Assembly (NCBI GenBank): GCA_907165275.2
Contig: OU015651.1
Coordinates: forward strand, 14,158,501 to 14,222,500
From: Zygaena filipendulae
Lineage: Eukaryota; Arthropoda; Insecta; Lepidoptera; Zygaenidae
Direction of reading: 5' to 3'
DNA: 64,000 nucleotides
Shown here: piece by piece, positions 49,901-61,900 of the stretch
Layout of the letters: each line of letters begins with the position of its first letter
How positions within the stretch are numbered: the stretch's first letter is position 1
Program-made: the position numbers and the translations under genes
Notes under the pieces: generated by a model
Database searches by the model: none
The model's input: the letters and a program-made list of their open reading frames with translations, nothing else
Told to the model about the DNA's origin: nothing

Positions 49901-52900
49901 TATTACGTAATTGTGTATGATGTCAATAAAAGCCTTACGGTATGGAAGGGTCGATTTTATAATGAACTTACACTTTGAAAGACCGCCTACTGTCAATTTA
50001 TCGTTCATCGAATCGGTGGCACGAGCACGAATCACTAGTCGTACCCACTCGAATTATCGTACAACCATAAAAAATATTATAACTACATAGGTACCTACTC
50101 AACCGATCGCTATGAAAAACCTACCTACCTACAGTCTACACGTTGTCACTTGTAACTTGTACGGAAAAAAGTACTGATTAAGAAGGATAGAAAATCGATT
50201 AACAAAAATTATACTAACGCGAGCGAAGCCGCGCGCTAAAGCAAGATCTAGTATTATTATAAAATTCTTTATTCCCACCGCAGAAGTATGGTCATTGTTT
50301 GCTCCAATACAGGCGTAAACAAAATCTCTTTGCAGTTAGCGATCATTTCTAAAGAAATCAGCGCTATGAGTGCCCGCACTCAAAGCGAAATGTTGAGACA
50401 GCTGTCGTGCCGTTTTTGTCATGGGGACGCACTACGCAAACGTCTCTGTCATTTTATTCTCATAATATTGTTTTTGTAGGTAACTTTGAATGTTTTTATA
50501 ATCGTGTTCTAATCTGTCAGCTAACTGTAATTGTGCTGTCACTGTTTCCAAATAAATGCCTTTAGTTTTTTTTTAAAGATAATCATGCTCGGGCCACTGT
50601 CCGTATAAATAGAAGAGAATATAATAATATGGTATTCATGTGTAGTCCACAGGCTTTTAACTGTATTAAAATGCCTCAAGCGAGGACACCACAGTTATTT
50701 CTGAACACTTCATAACATTTCATATTTTTATTAAGTACTAACTTACTCACATTGTACGTTAACCTAAAACTAGCTACTACCCCCTGGTTACACTCATGTT
50801 AATTTAGGGAATTCCCGTCCTTTTCAGGTAGGTCTGACAACGAGTAACCGAAATTTTATGATGATTGGTTGAGTAGTTAAAACGTGAAAAGGTAACAAAC
50901 AAACAGATGAAGTTACTTCAGCATTTATATCATTAGGGTGGATAATTTTTCGTAAGCCTCGTTATTAAAGTACTACGCTTGCGATCATGAAACTCGCACA
51001 TCGCGCTAGAAAATGACCCAGCTTAGATAAAATATTGTGCCCAGGTACACTCGATCGAGTACTACCTACGTACATCGAACTCACGTCCCATGGTTTTAAT
51101 GGGCATGTTGACTAATTTTTATTTTTTAGTCCGTCTTGTAGATTATTCAAAAATATTGGACACGTATTTTTTCTTTTTTTACGTAATCAAAAAATAACGG
51201 CGATATATTGAGTTGAAATTTCGCGTGACGTCACTATTCTGACAGTTTGTATGGCGGTTTTGCGGTTAATGACGTCACGACCTCCTCATCCTAAACTTTA
51301 ATGCGCTTTATCTCTGTATATTTTAATTTATTTAAAAAAGCAAAAAATACGTGTCTATTGTTTTTTTATTTTCTAACTGACAGACTAATTAGAATTTTGA
51401 TTTTCAATAGTAGTCAACATCCCTATTGTGCGTTTATCGTTTGTTAGGTATACAGTGAAAACTCGACAAGAAAATACACCACAGGTCAAAAATATAAATA
51501 TACAACTTTGAACTGTGGTGTTTTGTCCTGAAATTTTTGTGTCCCAATTACGCGGAAAATTTGTATCAAGAGCGTTTTCCATGGTTTTCTTCGTTCACTG
51601 ATATTAACCTATTAGCTCTCTATCACGAGGTTGCTTTGAAAAGATTGCCTCTAGCAGTAAGGCCGCCTTTTGCTCTGTCCTTTCTTGCTATTTTATTTGT
51701 TAATTTATAGTGTTTCTTTAGGCAATAAAGTATAATTTGAATTTGAATTTGAAAAGCTGTGGTAAGTATCTATATAAATAAAAATGAATCTCCGAAATGT
51801 AGGTAAAGTACCTTTGTGATCGTCTGAGTTCGGATTTTCTTCAATTCCAAAACTCACGCGGGTGAATCTCCGAACCAATTCGACGGACCAATTGGACCAA
51901 TTTCGACGTGACTTCCACTGCTAATTGGATGACGTTATAAGGAGTAAATAAGGCTACTTTGGAGTTCCTGCGGGAATTCCAAAACCCACGCGGGCTAAAA
52001 CAGTACAAATCCATTCGAACGAAATGTTCTGGTAACTGTTTTGACAAACACGAAATTCCATTTCGAACTTACATAGGTAGGTATAATTGATATCCATCAC
52101 ACCATCATCACAAAACAACAACAGCACATACCTAGTACAAATTCAATTTTAACCTTTTTCGTACAATGCTTACAGACACCAAAGCAATCAGCTCGAGCCA
52201 TCGTAATATTTTTTTATATGCACACATAAAAATCCTCCACTTGCTGCGAAACTTAACTCACCCAAAAACAAACAATCTAGTACTTACCTACTTACACAAC
52301 AGAATCCACTGTTATCAACACAAATAAAGACGGAGCAAGGAACTACGTAGTAGATAGTCATAGTGTCAACAAAGGTTTCAAATAAAATCTATATATGTAC
52401 ATATAAAATGCTTTGTCCTGCATGACTGATGGATCAACGCACAGCCTAAACCGCTCATCGTAGAAACCTGAAACTTAGAGGGTGTGTTCTTTGACACGTG
52501 ATGACGTAGCGTAGGTATCCGATAAGAAAGAATTTTTTTAGAAAATTCTATCCCTAAGTGGATGAAAATAGGTTGCAAAGTTTGTATGGAACAATTCCGC
52601 GGGAACTTCGAAATTATCGCGAGCGAAACCGCGCGGCACAGCAGCTAGTAGGTAAAAAATAAAAAAACGTCTTCAGTTCTCGCTACTGTCTGTGTTTTTC
52701 CTATAATATCAACATCGTATTTATTTCAGAGGAAATTCTGGTAATTTAATTGCTACTGCTCCCCGCGGTTTCACCCGTGTAATTTCGGAGTTCGCGCGGG
52801 AATTCCGGACCCAAAATTTCCCTATGCTCTTCTCTGTACCCCTCACAACGTACCTAATTACAAAATTTCATGAAGATCGGTTGAGCCGTTAAAACGTAAA

Positions 52901-55900
52901 GGCGTAACAACCAAACACACACACATATACTTACTTCCATTTGCAATTTTATTATTATAATTGGATAACCAAATTTATAAAATACCTACTACAATTTTTC
53001 TCATATCAATACAGAAAATTAAAACAAAAAAATATATTCATTTGGAAATAACACCTGTGTATTAGCATTTTAATATAATAATATAATAATTTATTAATGT
53101 ATAGTTGTTGCAGTTCGAAATAATACCTACCTACTGAAACTCATATGAAAACTAGTCCAGACCTCAAGTCTCTTATGACTTGGGTCTCAGAGATACTAAA
53201 GGAATTGCGAAGCATTCCGCTCACCGCCGTCAATTGAATGATTGCTTCATCATAACTTTTTTTTTATTAAATTGGAATATTTTCTATGCAAATGATGTCC
53301 TCGTTTCGAAATTGCTGCTTCAGCGGCGGTTCTAATCTGAATTTTAATCTATATCAACTCGCAATCAGTTCAGTGAGTCAGACAGATCATTCAATCTGCC
53401 AATTCATAATCTTTCACTAATGAATTTCGCATTTCGTTTTAAACACTAACGACCTACTATAAATATTTTTGTACGTGATGATAGTTTCTTTGTTTGTTTT
53501 TTACGCTATCACGCCTTAACTACTCAACCGATCATCATGAAAATTTTGCATGCGCGTCGTCAAAAGTATAGAAAAGGATATAGGATACTTTTTATTCCGG
53601 ATTTCTCGCGGGAACTCCGAAATTAACGCGGGCGAAACATTGTAATAATTAAACTTGTAAGTATTTACACAAAAGCGAACTTGATAACAATACAAATACT
53701 TCAAACAATGGCTGTGGACGGTAGTTAAATGTACCAACATAAAGGCGGATAGGAATAGTGCGAAAGCTCCTGAAAGTCGTGAGGAGAACCGGCAAAGGCG
53801 GCAAAGCCACATGAGGCGTGCCGAGCGGCGAGCCTGAAAGCTCAAGCCAAGAAAACACTCAATGAATCCCTTGAGTGTTATTAAAAATTAAATGTTGCTG
53901 TATTTCTGCGTACTTACTTATTATAAACTAGCTGGGCCCCGCGGTTTCACCCGCATCAGTTTGGGAATACCCTATTTCCTTCTCTGTACCCCTGACAACG
54001 TGTATGCAAAATTTCATGATGATCGGTTGAGCCATCTAAGCGTGAAAGCGTAACAGATAGACAGACAGAGTTACTTTCGCATCTATAATATTGGTAGAGA
54101 TTATTTGGTTGGATACGCAGATGTGTAGGAACAAACTTCATCAAAGATACGTATTTCAATTTTTAAGAAGGTTAGAAAACGAATGAACAAACACATTTAA
54201 AGTTTTTAGTCTTTGTAGTCTGTCAGCTACAAAGGAAGGTGAAATCAAAGTTGTTTTCATTAAAGATTAAAGATAGAAAAATCTCTCAAAATATTCCAAA
54301 ACCTCGCAATCGTGAAATAACCACATAATATTATTTTCACACCACATGCTCGACAATGCCGAATTATATGTCATGTAAACCTTACCGAAAGCAAGACATT
54401 ATATCTCTTGGCTTTAACCGGGTTATAATGTTCTATTGAATTTCATTATAACCCGCTGGTCAATAATGTGATTTTCACTTTCATAATTCTTATTGCTATG
54501 TCCATAACGTCTCATTTCGCTAAACAGAATGTGTTCTCAGCGGGCGCGGCCAACTCGATTTTCGAAGACCGAAGCCGTGGCCCACTAGATTCGCAGTGAG
54601 ACGAACTTCATTTGTTTGTCAAATCGAGTAGGCCACGCCAGCTGAAAGAAGTGGCTATATAGGATCTACTAAGCCTGGTTTTTTATTGTCTCGCATTATG
54701 TGAGAAAAGTAGAGTATACACCACAGGGATAAAACTGTTTTTTTCTTGGGCGCTTGAATCCCTCACTGCACTCAGGACTCAATCTTAATTCCCTCCCTTT
54801 GGTAGGGAATTAACTTATAACACCCTCGCTGCGCTCGGGAGTTAAATTTGGAGTCCTTCGTTATGTTCAGGATTCAATGTAGCGCCCGTGACATAAAACA
54901 GTGCTTTATCCCCTTGGTGTATAATCTACTATTATTTTTTTACCAACCCAATTTTTTTTTTTATAAAAGGTGGTCTTAGTTTTAAAGTCAGTCTTCTTTC
55001 GTAACGTGGTGTTTCAGAAACGTAACAAACAAACTTAAAATGTGATGTATGTACATATTAATCCAATACGAATAAAACTGATATAGGTCAAATCAATTCA
55101 GTGTCTATCAATTTTGTGGGTCGTGGCAAATAAAGTTTCTTCAATTTTAATATCCGGCTTCTTTCCTAGGAAATAGCACTTCTTCGCGTGTAGAGATTTT
55201 TATAGAAGCAATGCACGAACGGTAGCTTTTATCGACTCGAGATGTTAGCTTCTTAGATGGACTTAGTGCCGTTGGAAGCACTCTGCCGGGATTTGCTTAG
55301 CTTATAGCTTATTTTTTCATTAAAATATCGAGGTGTACACCGATAAGCAAACTCTTTGTGTTATACAAATTAAGGATTATTGTATGTACAATTGATATAT
55401 GATTATATGATAACGATCTATTCGTACTTTAAATTTATTGCGAAAGTTACCTACTCTTCCAACTTATTCCAACTAACGGGCATGTTTATTTTTGCTTGTC
55501 GATAGTATGAAAGTTTTAGATGTTTGGATCTTTGATTAAACAGAAAAGGTATAAAGTTGACACAGATATCTATTCTACAATAGATTAACCTGGATTTGTC
55601 CATTCCATTCCATGAAGCTGTTGCTCTCGGTTTTAACCTGAAACTTCGGAAATAGGAACTACGCACTAGAATAAAATGAAGTAGGTATCTTATAGCACAA
55701 TCCGGCAAAATTTCTCGGGGCACACTTTCAAAATCGTGTGGGTGAAGCCACAGGGAATAATCCCTACTATAATATTATAAATGCGAAAGTATTTCTGTCT
55801 GTCTGTTACGCTTAAAAGGCTCAATCGATCATCATGAAATTTTGCATACACATTGTCGGGGGTACAGAGAAGGACATAGGATACTTTTTGTCTCGGAATT

Positions 55901-58900
55901 CCCAAGGGAAATGAACGCGGGTGAAACCGCGAGGAACAGCTAGTTATTAATAAATGCTATCTGTTCCCTTCGGTTTCACTCTCGTTCATTTCGGTATTCT
56001 CGCGGGAATTTCTGTGGCAAAAAGTATCCAGCGTCCTTTTTGTATTTAATCGGTGCTTCAGTGACCTTTGGCTTTTCAAGGATAAGTAAGAATGAGTCTC
56101 TGCTCGCAGACTGCAAGACTTCAGATGCGTATGGTGTCGCAAATGCGTGCACGCAGCGTGCAAGCCCAGCTGGCGGGCGGCGTGCTCGCTCGGGCCGTCG
56201 CGCGCGTCCGTGGTCCCGCCCACGCGGCTCCACTCGGTGGGACCAGACGACGCCTGGGTGCCAGACAGACCGCCCAACGCCTCGCCGCTTGTCGTCTTCG
56301 TGAATTCGAGATCTGGTAAGAGCTGCGTCTTCGAATAGAACGGAAATATAGTTTCAATACTTGCAAAAATTTTTCCGGGGACAGAAGAGGTACACACACG
56401 TATAGCAAACATCTTTACATCCACGCAGGGTCTTCAAGAAAAATTTCATATTTACACATGCGTACTAATGGCGGGTAAAAGTGGTCAACTACTTACTTGG
56501 CTGGCTATGCACCACCTTCAAGTTAAATCTGTTCCGACAGCCTCACTTGAAAGCATCAGGCAGGTGAAATATAGTGAATCGGCTAGCCTGTTAACCATTA
56601 ATAAAATCTCATCTTTTTCATGCTCTAAGTTCCATCTTAATACGTTCCCAAATTTCCTATAGGTGACAACCAAGGTGTGAAGTTCCTCAGGCGATTCAGG
56701 CAGCTGCTGAACCCGGCGCAGGTCTTCGAGCTGAGTGGTGCTGGGCCGAGGCTCGGGCTGAGGCTGTTCAGGCACTTTGCGCCGCTGAGGGTGCTGGTGT
56801 GCTCCGGGGACGGCTCCGTGGGTTGGGTGCTGCAGGAGATCGATAAGCTGGATATGCATGTGAGTGTAAGTTTTTATTCAACTATCCGACCACGAGCGTA
56901 GTACATAATATAACGTAATATTATTCATGAAAAACTTACACGTAACGTATAACAGGATTATAGAGCGACCACCACCAAAAGAAGTTTCATTTGAGATAAT
57001 TAAAATCTTGACTCATGGGAGCTATTAGTTACTTCTTATTTTGAGCGAGTCATGTCAGTGAGAATGTGTATTGAGCTATGTCACTTTTTACCAAATACTT
57101 GTCGTTCTTTCTTAGCACCAGGTGCAAACCGCCGTGTTGCCACTAGGCACTGGTAACGACTTAGCCCGTGTGCTGGGCTGGGGCGCCTCGTGCGATGACG
57201 CGACTAACTTGCAGCTTCTGATCGAGAGATACGAACGCGCTTCCACTAAGATGTTGGACAGGTGACGTCACACTCCATAAATCATAGCGCTACTAAGACA
57301 CTTGGATTTCTATACGTTGCATAGACGTGTAGGTAGTAATGTCAGAATTGAAGTTTTGCTGATCTTGGTGACGCTTACTGGTGTGTGACAGATGGTCAAT
57401 AATGACATTCGAGCGTGCGCTGACCGCCCCCCCGCCCCCGCCGGCACCCCCTGACCTACTCGATGAGAGCTCACTGCTGAGGAACTTGCAAGATATCATG
57501 CAGGTACTGTTGACAATCATGACAATCAATTTTCAATTGTGATCAGATTGGTCATCATTATAATTAACTTATGTGTGCCTTCGTTGATATACATACAAAA
57601 ACTAAAGACCCACTGTTTCCTGCAAATTTCACATTAAAAAAAGTACCATGGATAAATATAAAGTAATTACAAAGTCTGATTATTAACACAAATTATCTAC
57701 GATTTGACATAGGTAGTTATTATTTTATACCCAACGATTAATGTTCATTTCAACTTTATCGCTTGTTTGTGACGACTTTTGTGCGTCGTCAGTGTATCGA
57801 TGTGTCAGCCCCTTTAGCTTCTCATAGATTATCAACTCAGCTAAGATGGCAGGTATTCGACTGTTACTTGTAGTGGGTAATAAAGAATGTGCATTCTATA
57901 ATGATGTAAGTGTCTGTTTGGTTCTGTTCAGGCGGGCGAGGTGAGCGGCGCGGCGCGCTGGTCGCTCCGCGAGGGCTGCACGCGGCTGGCGGCGGTGGGC
58001 GAACGAGCTGGTGGCGGCGCGGCGCGGGCTGCGCACCGGCTGCGGCGCGCCGTCTCCTTGCTGCTGCATGCGCGGGCGCACCTGGCGCACGACCACGCGC
58101 GATGCAAGTCAGTGCTGAGGGTCGACGACCGTTTTACGAATACCTTCATGTACATATATCCACGTTTTACACTCGACCAGCAAATGTTGAGACATGAGTG
58201 TATGCCGCCAGAAGTTCAGGGTTTCGATTCCGAATTTATGAAAGAATTAAAATCATTTTATTTATCTGAAATGCAATGGAGGGCTATTTAAATAAAATGA
58301 GGAACGCTTAAATTGATGCCAGCCCATCAATCTCTTATGCTGGACGATGTTCAAATCAAAAAAGTATATGTTATTCTCCGAGAAATATTTGCGACATTTA
58401 CTACATAATGTAATGTAATGTACCCACATACACATAGGTACATCTTTTCAGTTCAGTAAGTGCCTTGGACTGGGGTAAAACCTAATAAATTTGACCCTTC
58501 AGATCTTTTGTACCATACCTATCCTTCATCATCATCTGCCCTTTACTCCCTAAAAAGCTGAAGCTCATTGGATAGTGGAATGGAAATGTAAACTATTCTA
58601 ATTTAGGCTAAGTTAGGTCCTATATCTTGTAAGCTGGAGCATCGCACTTGCATTTATAGTGTGCCAGTGTTTTTTGCTTCTAATACATATTGACGCTTGT
58701 CTTCCGAAAAAATGGACTGAACGATTTATCCGCATACAATCCTTGCACACCTGAACATCTAATATGGAATATCCATTGCACCAGGAACTGGGAGCCGGCG
58801 GAGACGACGACGAGTGATAGCGACAACGAAGCGCAACCGGTCGCCGAGAAGGGCAGCATTGAAAAGACTGAAAAGGTAGGTTCAATTGATCACGTAAGGA

Positions 58901-61900
58901 AAATTATTTATTTATGTAAACAAGATAGGTATACGTCAGACCTCCATCATTGAGTCCTGCGTTAAGTAAGCTTGTTAGAACAAATTGTATTACAGATCTT
59001 CACCCGCGAGGTATACAGGTATATTTCCGTGATCCGTCTAGGTTCACCATTACTGTACTAAATACGATTTTAATAATTTCAGGGCAGTGGTAGGTACCAC
59101 TATTTTCGAAGTGGTGCAATTTCTTCCGACCAATATAAATGTAGGACCATGGAACGCGATAGGGGTAAAAAAAAGTGATGAATACGAGCAGGTACTCGTA
59201 TATACCGACAAACATAAATAAGCAAACTTCCCACGATATGAAAACTATCTAGTGAGGACCTGGGAGCCCAACTGGGTTAAGGTGTTTGCAGCAATTGGAT
59301 ATTCTTCTCAGTTTTGTTTAACACCATTGCTGGAAAACAGCGACAGGACATCCTTAAGTTCGTCGGCTGATATGATGATCATTTCATTATTAAATATTAT
59401 AATATTGTACAGGAGCAGCTGAACTGGGCGGCGCGTGGCTGCGCCCTGACGACCCGCGCCGACAGCGTGCGGCGCGCGCTGCGGACACTCGTGCGCACCC
59501 TCGCGCTCATCTACCCGCAGGTAGATCTCGGGAAGGGCTGAGCGTTTTACCGCTCACTATTATCAAGATAAACAGATAACATGGAACATTTTTTATGATA
59601 CTACTCTTCAAGTCGACCCGCTAATTCTTCAGTATGATGTACGTTTTATGTACAAATATTTTGCAGAATGAAGTGAAAAATTTGAAAGAATAGGCATTGA
59701 AAGTAAATTGTGAAGATTTTTATGCAAACTCTGCTTCTCAATTTTCAAAATTTGAAAGCAGCAGAACAGTAGCGAGATCGAAAGGTGTTAATAAATCGTT
59801 TAGAAGTATTTCTGACTTTTGTAAAACACTTGTAAATTTTATTGACTTCATCGAGCATTTCTTTTGAGCAGCTTGCAACTCAGCTCTTTAAAAGTTATTA
59901 CATAGTTGTCGGCATGCAGGAGCCAGGGTCGTGCGAGACGTACCACAGCGCCAGCGAGGCCGATCAGAAGACAGCGGGGGTGAACGGCTTGAGTGTGGAA
60001 GGGGGGAGCGCCGCGGCGCGTGCGGGGGGCGAGGCGGAGGTGGACGCGCTGCCCGTGCCGCGCGCCTTCGCCGACAGCCGCCGCTCGTCGGCTGCCTCTG
60101 CTGTCTCAGCAGCTTCTTTGCATCCCGACAAGTAAGAGAAGAATAGCAGTCATTAACTGTCCATCTGATATCTACTGGCAGCTGCTATTGCTGATGAAAT
60201 GACGTGATTCTAAGAACAAAGTTGGTGACTGTAGTTTCACATGTGTTTTCCCCTCAGAAATCTTTTAATAACCCGACGAGGAGAGAAAGTGTTCCATATA
60301 ATGAAAACTACAACTTAAACTATCGATATACCAAGTTCTGTTTAAATCCGTATCCGTTTGCGCAATGCTTGTTCAAGCAAACCGACAAACTGATACTAAA
60401 ATTGTGTATAGAGTACTTTAAATAGACTATTTGACTATTTTTTTAAATCCGTATTGTAGATTAATAAAAAATATTGGACACGTATTTTTTCTTTTTTTAC
60501 GTAATCAAGAAATAACAGCGATACATTGAGTTGAAATTTCGCGTGACGTCACTAACTAGTGCAGTTTGTATGGCGGCTTGTAGCGGTAAGTGACGTCACG
60601 AACCCCCACCCTAAACTTTAATGCGCTTTATCTCTGTATATTTTCATTTATTTGAAAAATAGAAAAATACGTGTCTAATGATTTTTAAATTTTCTAAAAG
60701 ACGGACAAATTAAAATTTTGATTTTCAAAAGTTGTCAGCTATTGAGATAGTAAATATTATGTTCGTTTGTCCCCAGCATTCCAGATATAGATGAAGACAT
60801 AGCTAAGTTAATTAGTTCTAACCCATCGGAGCAAACGTCCAATTTGGACGTGGACAAGAGACCCGAGCGCAGCAAAACCGACTCCGCTTCGCCCCAGGAC
60901 CGGCTCTCGATGTCCAACCTCTCCTCCTGTGATACTAGCTCGTGCAGAAACCTCTTCAGGCCGGACACAGAGCACGGCACATATAATAGTAGTAGTCTTA
61001 CTGTACCTAATTTAGTTGTCTCAGACGATAGCGATAAGCGTGATTCTATATTACAGGGAGATACTTATGAATCGGACCAATTGACTATAATAGACATCGA
61101 TAAACCCTATACCGATGAAGTTCATTTCCACGAGTTGTGCGCGCGAGTGAGCCCCGTCAGCGGGGAGTGCACGCCCGAACGGAAACTCTCCAGCGTAGAC
61201 CTGGAGATAGAAGCGAGTAGTAGTTCAGACGGGTCCAACATTAGTGATGATTTTAGCTTAATATCCGAAATTATTGAAGCGAAACCCGAGGAATTAGAAG
61301 AGGCGGGTGGCATAGGACATATCGATTCGCCTGAAGTATCCGAAACCACTTACGTGAACTCGGAAACTTTGCACGGTGAATCGATCATGGATGATATCAG
61401 TTCAATGTTGGGACAAGAAGTCCTATTGGCTATGATGGGAAAAAATGGCGATAATGAAACGTACACCGATGACACAACACTGTTTACTTCTGATACTGTG
61501 TCAGATATAGTAATGGATAGCAAAAACCCTAGTCTTGAGAAGAACAGTGAGGCCAAACTGAAGTTTATGACCAAAGTTAAGAACACCAAAGAATCGGAAC
61601 TCGAGAAATTTGGTTTTGAAAATAGAGTGTTTTACATAGAAAATGCAACGAGACCTGACGAACAGATCAAATACTGTTCTCTAGCTCAATTCGAAGAAGG
61701 CAATGACATAGCAAGGAAATCATTCAAAAAAAAACTTAGAAAAAGCGTTAAACGACGAGTGGTCGACGATGTAAGTTTAATACATCTCTTTCCAAAAACA
61801 TCTGAAGAAACCCTGAAAGTAGATAAAACTCCTCAACACGTCGAGTCTCCGAAACCTACATCTCTAAAAAAAGAAGCGGCAGCGGATCAAATTCCACCGT

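Larger units (their letters stand above)
40173..56109. other. DGK intron splitting the C1b finger, 15.9 kb
   Basis: GT-AG; the Arg codon is split AG/A. Contains LTR element 2 and the repeats listed. 40945-41850, 49600-50250, 52970-53460, 54100-54700 and 54935-55760 show no coding or repeat structure that I can name. Confidence 0.9.

Noticed and set aside
56125..56126. Alternative acceptor for exon e 16 bases downstream
   Set aside because: Would remove the conserved LQDF residues before the C1b CVWC pair and shift the frame by one.
56040..56424. Several overlapping frames on both strands around exon e
   Set aside because: Shadows of the GC-rich DGK exon; only the plus frame that joins in phase with its neighbours is kept.
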